The notes beneath the pieces are model-generated. The model worked only from the letters and a program-made list of their open reading frames with translations. It was not told the DNA's origin and did no database searches. A program made the translations under genes and the position numbers. Below are positions 8,463-17,108 of a DNA stretch of 37,940 bases, one piece after another; position 1 is the first letter of the stretch, and each line of letters starts with the position of its first letter. The stretch comes from Spirochaetales bacterium (lineage in GTDB: Bacteria > Spirochaetota > Spirochaetia > Treponematales > Treponemataceae): NCBI GenBank assembly GCA_028725265.1, contig JAQYSN010000110.1, positions 1-37,940 on the forward strand, in the 5' to 3' direction.

Positions 8463-9284
8463 TCAGTAAATTGACTTAATCCAATTTAATATTGCATCAG
8501 AACGAGTCGTAAATGATTCCAAAATCATATTTTTGAAACCAGATGGAACTGCAACTTTTGCCTCTATCAAAATATAAACAAGAATCGCATCTTTACATGG
8601 AATCATATCAACAAAAGCACATAAATCCCTAGTTTTAATCGCCTTCAAACCTGGCAATCCAAGAGGATTTTCATTTATTTCCGTCAAATAAATTTCATTT
8701 TCATTTTGTCCGTATGTCAATTCGCCAACATACTCACCAAATGAATTATCATCAAATAGCACGTAAATAGGATTCACTGAAGTATCCATAACATCAGCAA
8801 TTCGGTTTTTGTTTTTTGGATTATCAATTGTATAACATCTGTCATACAACACATCCATCTTATGACGCGTGTGGGAAAAATATTTAAGGCCTGTCATTTT
8901 TGACACTGACCGAACAAGCTTATTCAACTTGATAAATTCCTGTTCCTTAGATGGATTTTGCTTTGAAAAACCATTTTCTTCCTTTAAGTCGAAATAATAG
9001 ATGTTTTCCAAAACATAATTTGGTTCATAATCGTGAATTTCGCTCCATTTATTCCTTCCGGCATTAACACCTTCGAGATTTGGCGCGTAAATTAATTTTT
9101 TTTCCTTTTCATTTACAGAAAAATTGCGCAGTACCCTTTTGTTCAAAAGTTCAGTAATCGTCACCTCATCCAAAACTTCCGAAATATTCAGATAAGATTT
9201 TTCCTGAGAAAATAAATTAAAAGAAAAAAGGCACAGAAGAATTCCTGTTACAAGAATTTTCGGTGCCTGTTTTTTAAAAATCAT
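8463..9284 (-). CDS. Exported protein of unknown function (273 residues)
   Basis: The ORF track begins at a TTG, but the next codon is an ATG (9284) that overlaps the jag stop as TGATG, so I use the ATG. The N-terminus is a signal peptide (MIFKKQAPK, then ILVTGILLCLFSFNLFSQ). The mature protein is charged and has two cysteines, and I recognise no domain. It resembles treponemal conserved exported proteins only in general character. It lies between jag and the prolyl isomerase gene with a 27-nt gap on the 3' side, so it is probably co-transcribed with both. A periplasmic protein matured in the envelope is a reasonable inference. Confidence 0.75.
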   Translation of the reverse strand: MIFKKQAPKILVTGILLCLFSFNLFSQEKSYLNISEVLDEVTITELLNKRVLRNFSVNEKEKKLIYAPNLEGVNAGRNKWSEIHDYEPNYVLENIYYFDLKEENGFSKQNPSKEQEFIKLNKLVRSVSKMTGLKYFSHTRHKMDVLYDRCYTIDNPKNKNRIADVMDTSVNPIYVLFDDNSFGEYVGELTYGQNENEIYLTEINENPLGLPGLKAIKTRDLCAFVDMIPCKDAILVYILIEAKVAVPSGFKNMILESFTTRSDAILNWIKSIY

Positions 9285-9988
9285 CAAATCAAGCCCTTGT
9301 AAATTACACGAACCTGTTTATACAAACCTTCTCCTTCACTTTTTGTTTCAACATCACTGATGTCGTTAAGTGTAGTATGAATTAGTCTTCTTTCAAACGG
9401 ATTCATCGGTTCAAGCAAAACAGATTTTCGACTAAGTCTAACTTTGTCCGCTGTATTGTAAGCAAGACGGACCAAAGATTCTTCTCGACGCATTCTATAA
9501 TTTTCTGTGTCTAATACAATTCTAACATCTGATTTGCCAAGTCGTCCAGCATAAACGTTTGCTAAAAGCTGCAAAGCGTCCAAATTTCGACCTTTTTTTC
9601 CAATAAGAATTGATGAATAAGATGAAGAAAGTTTGATTCCAATTTTTCTAGATTCCCGGAACATGATTTCAACATTTGCCTCATATCCCATTTTTCGAAT
9701 AACTGATGCTACGAAATCAATAAGCTGCTTTTCAAATTCATCCTGTGGAAGTGGATTTGCAAAAAATCCGCTATTTGACGACGTAACGTGTCCATCAAAT
9801 TCTGCATCATCCTGGGATGCAACTGCTTCTTCAGTATGTACTCGGATTTTTACAAATCCCTTTTTGAAAAGAGAATTTTTCTGAGATTCAAGGATTTCTA
9901 CATCAAACTGATCCTTTTCCAATCCTAAATCTGCAGCAGCCATTTCAATGGCTTCTTTTTCGGTTTTTCCTTCATATTCGTATACCAT
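9284..9988 (-). CDS. jag: Jag/KhpB RNA-binding protein (Jag-N, KH, R3H)
   Basis: All three parts of the Jag (SpoIIIJ-associated, KhpB) family are present in 234 residues: the N-terminal Jag-N motif YEGKTEKEAIEMAAADLG, a KH domain with SILIGKKGRNLDALQ (the GxxG loop, about 126-140), and a C-terminal R3H region ending NPFERRLIHTTLND. Jag proteins bind RNA and in several bacteria affect cell division and envelope synthesis. Its position directly after yidC is the classical arrangement. GAGGAG lies 7-12 nt before the ATG. The unusual point is an inserted acidic linker between Jag-N and KH (about residues 55-75). Confidence 0.93.
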   Translation of the reverse strand: MVYEYEGKTEKEAIEMAAADLGLEKDQFDVEILESQKNSLFKKGFVKIRVHTEEAVASQDDAEFDGHVTSSNSGFFANPLPQDEFEKQLIDFVASVIRKMGYEANVEIMFRESRKIGIKLSSSYSSILIGKKGRNLDALQLLANVYAGRLGKSDVRIVLDTENYRMRREESLVRLAYNTADKVRLSRKSVLLEPMNPFERRLIHTTLNDISDVETKSEGEGLYKQVRVIYKGLI

Positions 9989-10040
9989 AATGTCTCCTCG
10001 GTAAATTATTTTCTGTTGTAAATATAGTAATTATCCGATT

Positions 10041-11840
10041 TTATCGGGTTCTCTTCTTCTTTTTAGGAACAAAATCGGGAATTTTTTTGCTCTGTGCTTC
10101 CAATGCCTTTTTTGCGTCCTTTTTCTTTTTCATCGATTTGAGAATCAACTGCTGAAACAAAGAGAAAATATTGCTAATCGTCCAATAAAGAATCAATCCT
10201 GCTGGTGCATTGTAGAACATGAAGAAGAACAGTACTGGCATTACATACATCATAATCTTCATAGATTTCTGAGTCTGATTTGCAGCCGTTGTCGCTCCGT
10301 CATTTCCAGTGAAAACACCGGTAAGAATCTGAGAAGCAAGATAAATTATAGGCAAAAGTCTGATTTCCGTTCCTAAAAACGGCATGCTGAAATTCTTAAA
10401 AGAATATACAGTATCGCCAACAGAAAGGTCTGGAATCCAACCTGGAATGAACATAGCCCCTCGGAATTCGAAATAGTTATTGAAAAGATTATACATTGCA
10501 ATAAGAAGAGGGAACTGAATCAAAAGAGGAAGACATCCCATCATCGGATTGTATCCGTTTTCCTTGTACAGTTTCTGCATTTCTACGTTCATCTTTTCAG
10601 GATTGTCCTTGTATTTAGTCTGAATTTCCTGAACCTTAGGCTGAACTTCCTGCATCTTAAGCGATGATTCCGAACTCTTTTTTGTAAGAGGGAAGAGTGC
10701 AAATCTCAAAAGCAATGTCATAATGATGATTGCAACACCCCAATTTGGAATTACCTTATAGATGACTTCCATAATCCATTTCATTGCAACTTCAAGCCAA
10801 GACAAAAGACCTGATGTGTTCAAACAGTCGTCAATCTTAATCTGTGAAAGGCCCCATCCGTTCTTTTCAACATTGTTGTAGTTTTTCAAAACTTTAAGAA
10901 CTTTTGGTCCAGCATAAACATAGTAGCTATCCGTGAAACTACCTGTCGCAGCATTTCTTGAAAGCATTGCCTGTGCATTTGCATACTGTGTCGAATCATA
11001 GGCCTTTGAAAAAAGAATATCGCTCATTTCTGTCGAGTTCTGAGGAACAATGAGGAAAGCAAAATATTTTCCTGTAACACCGGTCCAAAGATATTTCTTG
11101 TCATAAACCTTGAATTGATTGTCTTTAAGTGTATTCTTTTTTGCTTTTTCTTTATCCGTAAAAATAATTAAAGTTCTGTTTTCATATCTGTCGCGTTTGC
11201 TGTCGTAATGAGGTCCAATCTGAGGCGCAGTTCTCAAAGTATAGGCAGCATCATGCAAATTCAAAGTTGCGTTTTCATCGGCAATAACTGATACATCAAG
11301 CTTGAAAAGATATTCGCCTTCTTTGAAAGTGTATTTTTTCTGAAGGACAAAATTGTTTACCTTTCCGTCTGCATCCTTTATTGAAAATTCTTTTTCAAAC
11401 ACATAAGTCAAATCATCGATTTTTTTTGTATTGAATGTATCGTTGATTATTCCGTTTTCAAAACTGTCGTTTGCATTTCCAAATGAAATAGAGCATGCTC
11501 TATTATTTTCTTCTACAGAATCGACCATTTGAACCTTGCCGGCATCCTTATCATCAAATTCCAAAAGTTCATATTTAACAAGGTCTCCACCTTTGTTCGT
11601 CAAAACTACATGGATTTTATCTGTTGTGATTTCGTATGTTTGTTCTGGAATGTTTTTTGAAGATTTTGATACAAGTACTGTAGGTTCAGTTGAAATTTCA
11701 GTGCTAGTCTGTTCTGCCGTTGTTTCGGAAGTAACTTCTGTGCCTGTTTGTTTTGGCGCAAAAAACTTGGTTTGAATCGCCATAAATCCAATAAGAATTA
11801 CGCATGAAACTAAAACGGCTCCAATTGTTCTTTTATCCAT
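10041..11840 (-). CDS. yidC: Membrane protein insertase YidC
   Basis: The 599-residue protein has the didermal YidC layout: an N-terminal membrane anchor (IGAVLVSCVILIGFMAI), a Ser/Thr/Glu-rich spacer, a large periplasmic beta-sandwich domain (about 60-330), and the conserved insertase core (about 365-570), including WGVAIIIMTLLLRFALFPLTKKS with the conserved groove Arg, and the NPMMGCLPLLIQFPLLIAMY segment. A Lys-rich cytoplasmic tail ends KKKKRTR and may bind ribosomes. It inserts and folds inner-membrane proteins alone or with SecYEG. AAAGGAG precedes the ATG. It lies in the rpmH-rnpA-yidD-yidC-jag order typical of origin regions. Confidence 0.97.
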   Translation of the reverse strand: MDKRTIGAVLVSCVILIGFMAIQTKFFAPKQTGTEVTSETTAEQTSTEISTEPTVLVSKSSKNIPEQTYEITTDKIHVVLTNKGGDLVKYELLEFDDKDAGKVQMVDSVEENNRACSISFGNANDSFENGIINDTFNTKKIDDLTYVFEKEFSIKDADGKVNNFVLQKKYTFKEGEYLFKLDVSVIADENATLNLHDAAYTLRTAPQIGPHYDSKRDRYENRTLIIFTDKEKAKKNTLKDNQFKVYDKKYLWTGVTGKYFAFLIVPQNSTEMSDILFSKAYDSTQYANAQAMLSRNAATGSFTDSYYVYAGPKVLKVLKNYNNVEKNGWGLSQIKIDDCLNTSGLLSWLEVAMKWIMEVIYKVIPNWGVAIIIMTLLLRFALFPLTKKSSESSLKMQEVQPKVQEIQTKYKDNPEKMNVEMQKLYKENGYNPMMGCLPLLIQFPLLIAMYNLFNNYFEFRGAMFIPGWIPDLSVGDTVYSFKNFSMPFLGTEIRLLPIIYLASQILTGVFTGNDGATTAANQTQKSMKIMMYVMPVLFFFMFYNAPAGLILYWTISNIFSLFQQLILKSMKKKKDAKKALEAQSKKIPDFVPKKKKRTR

Positions 11841-11879
11841 AGATTTCTCCTTTTGAAACGATAAAAACTATCAATTTCT

Positions 11880-12149
11880 TTAGGGAACAGGATCGTATCC
11901 ACCTTTTGCAAATGGATGACACCTTAAAATTCGCTTTGTGGACATGCCGATGCCTTTGAAAGGACCATATTTAGTTATAGCTTCAATCGCATAATTCGAA
12001 CATGTTGGATAATACCGACAACAAGGCGGATGAAGAGGTGAGATACAGATTTGATAAAAACGAATTAAGTAGTAAAAAATTTTTTTAAGAAAGTTCTTTA
12101 CTGTAACAACAATTCTGCTTTTTGGCATAGAAAATGAAATTGTTCGCAT
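11880..12149 (-). CDS. yidD: Membrane protein insertion efficiency factor YidD
   Basis: A small basic protein with the YidD hallmark [27 protein letters not shown] and the C-terminal [12 protein letters not shown], including the conserved cysteines. It is thought to assist YidC-dependent insertion at the membrane. As drawn (89 residues) it overlaps the end of rnpA by 52 nt; an in-frame ATG at 12128 (MPKSRIV) gives 82 residues and a shorter overlap. Neither start has a clear Shine-Dalgarno, so translation is probably coupled to rnpA. The stop lies 39 nt before yidC. Confidence 0.93.
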   Translation of the reverse strand: MRTISFSMPKSRIVVTVKNFLKKIFYYLIRFYQICISPLHPPCCRYYPTCSNYAIEAITKYGPFKGIGMSTKRILRCHPFAKGGYDPVP

Positions 12150-12460
12150 CTTTTTTTGAAAGATTCTGCATCGGGATAAACTAGAAAAATCATGTCATAT
12201 CCCTTTTTCATATTTGCTTTATAATAACGATAAGTTTCGCGGCTTAAACGTTTGGATTTGTTTCGCTTTACAGCATTTCCATAACCGCGAGGAAGGGCAA
12301 AAGCAATTCTATTAATACCAAGTTGGTTGGGAAGATAAAAAAGTTTCGCACCTGAAGTACTAACCTTATTGCCTTCCCTGTACAACGTTCGAATTTCTGA
12401 AGCCTTCTTTACATGCTCATCGCGTGTAAATCGGCCCGTTTTAACTAAGCCTGTTCCCAT
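12098..12460 (-). CDS. rnpA: Ribonuclease P protein component
   Basis: This small basic protein of 120 residues binds RNase P RNA and helps process the 5' ends of pre-tRNAs. The signature is the basic helix [18 protein letters not shown] (family consensus KxxGxAVxRNxxKRxxRE), with [11 protein letters not shown] near the start. The ATG is 14 nt downstream of the rpmH stop, preceded by AGGGA close to the start. The 3' end overlaps yidD. It is co-transcribed with rpmH from the promoter at 12714-12742. Confidence 0.95.
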   Translation of the reverse strand: MGTGLVKTGRFTRDEHVKKASEIRTLYREGNKVSTSGAKLFYLPNQLGINRIAFALPRGYGNAVKRNKSKRLSRETYRYYKANMKKGYDMIFLVYPDAESFKKRCEQFHFLCQKAELLLQ

Positions 12461-12474
12461 TCCCTATACTAAAA

Positions 12475-12630
12475 TTAATATGGCTTCTTTTCGTCGGATA
12501 CAGTAAGCTTTTTTCGACCTTTAGCTCTTCGGCGTGCGAGTACAGCTCGTCCACCTGCAGTCTTCATCCGAGCTCTGAATCCAAATTTTCTATTTCGTTT
12601 TGTTCTACTTGGTTGATATGTCCTTAACAT
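12475..12630 (-). CDS. rpmH: 50S ribosomal protein L34
   Basis: This gene is absent from the ORF track because it has only 51 codons. On the minus strand it reads [20 protein letters not shown], then [19 protein letters not shown], an unmistakable L34, and ends [21 protein letters not shown] lies 8-16 nt before the ATG, a strong ribosome-binding site. A good sigma-70-type promoter lies upstream inside the 3' end of dciA. It heads the rpmH-rnpA-yidD-yidC-jag run that is conserved beside bacterial origins. Confidence 0.97.
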   Translation of the reverse strand: MLRTYQPSRTKRNRKFGFRARMKTAGGRAVLARRRAKGRKKLTVSDEKKPY

Positions 12631-12657
12631 TTGAACACGTCTCCTTCTATATTTTAA

Positions 12658-12673
12658 GACCGCCTAAGCAGTC
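12658..12673 (-). other. Small hairpin in the rpmH leader
   Basis: In the rpmH 5' leader, GACTGC-TTAG-GCGGTC forms a 6-bp stem with one G-U pair, ending 27 nt before the start codon. A TTAAAATATA stretch follows, so it is not a convincing terminator. It could stabilise the leader or mediate ribosomal-protein-type regulation; no more can be said from sequence. Confidence 0.35.
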
Positions 12674-12713
12674 TAGAATTTTCCCGTATTATGAGTCTAT
12701 ACTAGGTTAGAAA

Positions 12714-12742
12714 ATATAACATTTTTAACGATTTTTGGTCAA
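12714..12742 (-). promoter_or_regulatory. Promoter of the rpmH-rnpA-yidDC-jag operon
   Basis: On the minus strand TTGACC (12742-12737) and TTATAT (12719-12714) are separated by exactly 17 nt. The -35 lies within the last codons of dciA, so the ribosomal and insertase genes can be transcribed separately from the dnaN operon. Predicted initiation near 12707 gives a leader of about 75 nt. Confidence 0.7.
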
Positions 12743-13279
12743 TAGACTGCTTTTAAGCTTTTCGAATTTCTCGCGAAGTTCTGGAGCAAGATTTTCATCA
12801 ACTTCAATCTTGCTTTTATCTCCTTGCTCCTCATCTGAAATTCCAGCCGGCCGAATATCTTCCTGATAATCTGGAATCCGTACCTGCGAATTTTGAAGTT
12901 TAAAGCAAAGATTTTTGACATTCAGTTGCGGATATTTCATTTTTAAGCCGCGCAAAATATAGGTTTTGTAATTCTGCATCAGCTGGATATAACCCGGATG
13001 ATCGGTTTCTACCAACAAAATATCGTTTTTCAAATCGACTACGTTCGAATGTGCAGCAAGAAGCATTCCTGTTTTGTTCTTTTCAGCAGGATTTGTTGAA
13101 ATTGTACCGACTATTTCTTTCCATCCCTTGCTCACGGCAATCGATTCCTGCATCTTTTGCGCATCAATGTTCGGAAAAAGTGAGTTCAATATAGCATCCG
13201 CACGTCGGAATTTTACATCAGTAGAATACTTAGTTTCGAAGGCTTCATTCTGGTTTTCGTCATCAAAATCACTGTTCAC
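12725..13279 (-). CDS. dciA: DUF721 protein, probable DnaB helicase loader DciA
   Basis: The region about ILLVETDHPGYIQLMQNYKTY followed by KYPQLNVKNLCFKLQ matches the DUF721 fold. Proteins of this family (DciA) load the replicative helicase in bacteria without DnaC or DnaI. The domain starts near SLFPNIDAQKM; the N-terminus is acidic and the C-terminus a helical Lys/Glu tail. The track's ATG (13336) would force a 68-nt overlap with recF. I prefer GTG 13279, which has GAGGGAGG 8 nt upstream and overlaps recF by 11 nt (184 residues). Placement after dnaN-recF matches other treponemes, and the family's role fits this neighbourhood. Confidence 0.85.
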   Translation of the reverse strand: MNSDFDDENQNEAFETKYSTDVKFRRADAILNSLFPNIDAQKMQESIAVSKGWKEIVGTISTNPAEKNKTGMLLAAHSNVVDLKNDILLVETDHPGYIQLMQNYKTYILRGLKMKYPQLNVKNLCFKLQNSQVRIPDYQEDIRPAGISDEEQGDKSKIEVDENLAPELREKFEKLKSSLLTKNR

Positions 13280-14354
13280 TCCAGACGCCTCCCTCGATAT
13301 TGTAAATTTTAGTTGTTGTTTTCTTATACCTGTCATACGGTTCGCCTGGCAAGAACGTGCAGAAAAGTTGTTCGTATTCAGGCAGCAATGCTGTAACCTT
13401 CTGTCGTTTATCTGGATCTAGTTCTAGAAGAACGTCGTCCATAAGCAAAACTGGCTTTTTCCCGGTAATTTCGCTGTAATACTGGGCCTGTGCTATACGC
13501 AAGATGAGAGCAACAAGACGGCGCTGGCCTGTCGAAGCTGACGGAATAAATTGTTTTGAGCCCTTCATAAAACGGACCTTGTCCCGATGAGGACCACTCA
13601 TCGTAGTACCTAAAGCCTTGTCCATTTCAAGCTTGGAATTCAGAGTCTGGATTATTTCTGCCATTTCGTTACTTTTCCATGAAGGCTCATAAGCAATATA
13701 AACGCCTGAAATTCCAGTTATCTTTTCGAATAGAGTCGAAAAAATTCGATTGAACTGATAAACAGCATTTTTTCGTTTCTGGATTATTTCACGTCCATTT
13801 TCGGCAAGCTGAAAATCGTAAACGTTCAAAGTTTCGTATTTTTTTTCCTTAAGCAAAAGATTTCGGCTTTTCAAAACCTTTTTGTAGCGCCTCATCACAT
13901 CGATGTACATAACATCATACATTGAAAGAGACTGATCTAGAAAAAAGCGCCTCCTTTCAGGCTCACCCACGGCAAAATCAAGATCATCATGGCAAAAAAG
14001 AACGCACGGAATCGTATTAATCATATCTTTGCGGTCTTTTAATTTTTTACCGTTCTTTACGATAGTTTTTTTTATGGCCTTGTTGCCTTCATAAGTAATA
14101 TTTATTGTGTGGGAAACTCCGCTTTCTTCGCGAAAAAACGTCTTTACCGAAAAATAATCCGAGCCAAAACGAGGAATTTCTGCTTCTGCATGAGTCTTGA
14201 AGGAATTACCATAGGATGACATGTATATCGCTTCCAAAAGATTGCTTTTTCCCTGTCCGTTTTCACCGACAAAAAAGACCTCTTTAGAATGGACATCAAT
14301 CGTTGCATCTTGGAGATTTCTAAAATTATTTACCGTTAAAGATAATATCGGCAT
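13269..14354 (-). CDS. recF: DNA replication and repair protein RecF
   Basis: An SMC-like ATPase of 361 residues. It has Walker A GENGQGKS (30-37), the ABC-type signature STGQRRLVALILRIAQ (about 274-289) and Walker B PVLLMDDVLLELD (about 300-312). RecF loads RecA at gaps in single-stranded DNA together with RecO and RecR. The N-terminal LTVNNFRNLQDATID is typical. The gene starts 14 nt after dnaN and overlaps dciA by 11 nt, so dnaN-recF-dciA is one operon. Nothing is missing from the conserved motifs. Confidence 0.97.
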   Translation of the reverse strand: MPILSLTVNNFRNLQDATIDVHSKEVFFVGENGQGKSNLLEAIYMSSYGNSFKTHAEAEIPRFGSDYFSVKTFFREESGVSHTINITYEGNKAIKKTIVKNGKKLKDRKDMINTIPCVLFCHDDLDFAVGEPERRRFFLDQSLSMYDVMYIDVMRRYKKVLKSRNLLLKEKKYETLNVYDFQLAENGREIIQKRKNAVYQFNRIFSTLFEKITGISGVYIAYEPSWKSNEMAEIIQTLNSKLEMDKALGTTMSGPHRDKVRFMKGSKQFIPSASTGQRRLVALILRIAQAQYYSEITGKKPVLLMDDVLLELDPDKRQKVTALLPEYEQLFCTFLPGEPYDRYKKTTTKIYNIEGGVWSEQ

Positions 14355-14368
14355 GAACGCCCTGTTTG

Positions 14369-15475
14369 CTATTCACGCTGCATTGGCATGACAATGTGAA
14401 TGAAATCAGCTTCTGGAACCGACTTAATCGTTACAGCCTTCATATATTCAGAAAATTCAAATCGGATTTTGTCTGTATTGATAACCTTCATCGGCTGTTC
14501 AACAATCATGTAGTTAAAAGCCATTTCGACATTTTCACCATCGTATTCACATGGAATATCAACATTGGCATCACCGACTTCTGAGCCTTGAGAACGAATC
14601 GTAAGCTGATTCTGTGTCAAATCAAAATATACTCGGTTTGATTTCTGTTCAACAAAAAGGCTTGCACTTTTAAGAGCTGAAAGCAAATCTTTTTTATCAA
14701 CTTCAAAGCTGTATTTCTGTTCTTCTGGAATTACGCGCTGATAGTTAGGATATTGTCCATCAATCAAAACTGATGTGAAATTATAATTTCCAAATCGGAA
14801 GAAAATAACCTTATCAACTATGGCAATTGAAAGAGAGCCTTCGCTTGGCATTCTTTTAAGCAAAACTTCGAAGATTTTTGGTGGCACAATGGCACTCTCG
14901 AAATCTGCAACTCCGCCACAAAGAGGTTTCGCAATGTACGCTAATCGGCGTGAGTCCGTAGCGACCATAACCAAGTTGTCGCCCTTCTTTTCCATGTAGA
15001 TACCATTCATGAAAATTCGATTTCCGTCTGTTGATACAGCAAAAATCGTATGCATAATCATCTCTTTGAATTCCTGGACTGGAACATCAAAGTATGGAAC
15101 ATTTTCGGCAGAAGCAAATTCTGGGAATTTGTCACTGGCCATGCTGTTCAATTTGAAAATCTGTTTTTTACCGGTAAGCGGCCTGATTACTACGATTGAG
15201 TTTTCCTGACTAAATTCAACATCACCTGTTTCAATCAAATTGAGAATTCCGACGAATTTATCACAAAAAACAGTCGTCATTCCTTCCTGCTGAATTTCAA
15301 CAGGAATCTTAGTCTCAAAATTGATTTTTATATCAGTAGCCTTGATTGTAAGCGTATTATTTTCTGCAATCAAAAGCACATTTGATAAAATCGAAGCTAC
15401 GTTTTTTGTAGCGATGATTTCCTGTGCAATCGACATTTCCTTAAAAAGAGAATCTCTATCAAAAATAAATTTCAT
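14369..15475 (-). CDS. dnaN: DNA polymerase III beta subunit (sliding clamp)
   Basis: A protein of 368 residues with the three-domain clamp architecture. Recognisable segments are MKFIFDRDSLFKEM at the start, DSRRLAY in the middle domain, and VIVEQPMKVI followed by a C-terminal HIVMPMQ, the clamp ending M-P-M/L-R/Q typical of DnaN. The track starts at a TTG (15502), but ATG 15475 gives the family-standard N-terminus and has AAGGA 7-11 nt upstream. It heads the dnaN-recF-dciA operon. Unlike most origin regions, dnaA is not adjacent but about 11.8 kb away. Confidence 0.97.
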   Translation of the reverse strand: MKFIFDRDSLFKEMSIAQEIIATKNVASILSNVLLIAENNTLTIKATDIKINFETKIPVEIQQEGMTTVFCDKFVGILNLIETGDVEFSQENSIVVIRPLTGKKQIFKLNSMASDKFPEFASAENVPYFDVPVQEFKEMIMHTIFAVSTDGNRIFMNGIYMEKKGDNLVMVATDSRRLAYIAKPLCGGVADFESAIVPPKIFEVLLKRMPSEGSLSIAIVDKVIFFRFGNYNFTSVLIDGQYPNYQRVIPEEQKYSFEVDKKDLLSALKSASLFVEQKSNRVYFDLTQNQLTIRSQGSEVGDANVDIPCEYDGENVEMAFNYMIVEQPMKVINTDKIRFEFSEYMKAVTIKSVPEADFIHIVMPMQRE

Positions 15476-15561
15476 TTTTACATCCTTGTCTATAAGTGTC
15501 AAAAAATTTTATCATATTTTTGTCGTAAAAACAACAATTTAGAATATTACATTTCTAATCT

Positions 15562-17079
15562 TCATTTGAGGTAAAAACTCTCGACAATTGTTGGTTTTCC
15601 TTCCTCTACAACGACCGTTTTGGTTTCTGAATATAGCGAAAATCCATCTAACCCCAAATAATCAATCTGAAAACTATGTTCTCCTGGATCCATGAAAAAT
15701 CCTACGCAAGAAACCTTTTCTGGTAAAATTTTCACCTGTTCAGTGGAAACTGCATTTTTCTCGTCAATTTCATTGACTGAAGAAATCATAGAATCACGCG
15801 CTGCCGTATAGGCCAACTGGGCAAGGACCAATTCTATCGGATTATTCAAAATTTTCTGAACATTTTCATAAGCTAGATTCAAACTAACAGAACTTGCAAC
15901 TACGGCTACATATTTTGCCGCAATTATCTCTGCCATATTTTTCATAAATTTATCATGCGCTTCATAATTCACTTCTTTTCGAAGCGACTCGTTAAAATCT
16001 TCGAGCAAAATCATTTCTTTTGAACCTTCAGCAACGGCATTTTCAGTTGATTCAGGCATTAACGGCGTTATCATAATTCGCTTTACACGAGAAGTCGATT
16101 TTACTTTTCCTTCTGAATCACAATCCAAACCAGGCCAACTGAATTTAAAGCTAATCGGGACATTATCCACAATTTTTCCAGAAAGATCGTAAATTGGACA
16201 ATTTAGGCTCATGCTGCGACCATATTTATCCTTTCCTGGAAATTCAACAAAATTAACTTTTTGTTGAGCCAGCATCCCATTAAAAGCAAAAAATTCAACA
16301 CGGCCTTTTCCTTTCGGCATTGAAATGGCAGCCTGAGCCTCTTTTTTCAAAGCCTGGTTTTTCAATAATTTCATGTCATAAACATTATCTGAATCACCAT
16401 ATTCGTTTCGAATATAAACTGAAAGCAATCGCGCAAAATCAGAGTCGGCATATCGTTCATACTCTTTTTTTTCAGGTGGCGCCATTTTGGCAATTTGGTT
16501 CAAATCGATTCCAAGAAAAGCACTGGCAACACCAAGCGACACTTTTTTGCCGTCTTTAGTTTCGACTTCTTTTTCCAAAGCTTCTTTCTGCAACTGTTCA
16601 ATCTGGACTCGGTACTCATCATACATCGTTTGAATTTCGCCAAGTCGACGGATTCTTGTCATTGCGTTTTCAAGACTAGTTTCCTTGTCTGCGCCATTGT
16701 AGTTGCTCAACGCATCCATCGCTACAAGGGTATATGCCTCAAAAAGGGAAGGCCAATAGTTTTTGCCTTTCGGACCGCCTTGCAAAACCATATCGACGCT
16801 GTAAAGACTATCTGCACTTGTGTCAAAATCATTCAAAAAGTGATAGGCAAGACCCTTGTCGATATCCAAGTTTAAGGGAACTCCATCTTTAGAACCTGTT
16901 TTGCTTTCTATCATTCCAAGACATTTTTCAAAATCAGCATTTGAAGCAGATTCGTTGTATCGCTTTTGATTGAATTTCTGATTTGCCATAGGAACAGAAG
17001 CACATCCTGAAAGGATAAAAAATGTTAAGATATAGATAATTCCCATGACGACACTGATAAAATGTGTTTTCTTTTTCAT
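15562..17079 (-). CDS. Lipoprotein resembling the COG3014 family
   Basis: The N-terminus is a lipoprotein signal peptide (MKKKTHF, hydrophobic stretch, lipobox ILSGC), so the protein is lipid-anchored. The mature part (about 480 residues) begins with a tetratricopeptide-like helical region (LAYHFLNDFDTSADSLYSVD, about 70-90) and ends in a beta-rich domain (DPGEHSFQIDYLGLDGFSL). The pattern and its linkage to an LpoB-like gene recall the COG3014 lipoproteins found next to lpoB in other bacteria; that link is recollection, not a search. The track's ATG (17109) overlaps the upstream stop, but ATG 17079 has AAGGAG and AGAGG upstream and gives a normal signal peptide. Confidence 0.75.
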   Translation of the reverse strand: MKKKTHFISVVMGIIYILTFFILSGCASVPMANQKFNQKRYNESASNADFEKCLGMIESKTGSKDGVPLNLDIDKGLAYHFLNDFDTSADSLYSVDMVLQGGPKGKNYWPSLFEAYTLVAMDALSNYNGADKETSLENAMTRIRRLGEIQTMYDEYRVQIEQLQKEALEKEVETKDGKKVSLGVASAFLGIDLNQIAKMAPPEKKEYERYADSDFARLLSVYIRNEYGDSDNVYDMKLLKNQALKKEAQAAISMPKGKGRVEFFAFNGMLAQQKVNFVEFPGKDKYGRSMSLNCPIYDLSGKIVDNVPISFKFSWPGLDCDSEGKVKSTSRVKRIMITPLMPESTENAVAEGSKEMILLEDFNESLRKEVNYEAHDKFMKNMAEIIAAKYVAVVASSVSLNLAYENVQKILNNPIELVLAQLAYTAARDSMISSVNEIDEKNAVSTEQVKILPEKVSCVGFFMDPGEHSFQIDYLGLDGFSLYSETKTVVVEEGKPTIVESFYLK

Positions 17080-17108
17080 TTTTCCTCTTTTCTCCTTAAC
17101 TATAATCA

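Noticed and set aside
13280-13336. dciA start at ATG 13336
   Set aside because: It needs a 68-nt overlap with recF and lacks a ribosome-binding site; GTG 13279 has GAGGGAGG at good spacing.
15475-15502. TTGACACTTATAGAC upstream of dnaN as a promoter or as the dnaN start (TTG)
   Set aside because: No -10 lies at a suitable distance from the TTGACA, and the TTG start adds nine residues not expected for DnaN, while ATG 15475 has AAGGA upstream.
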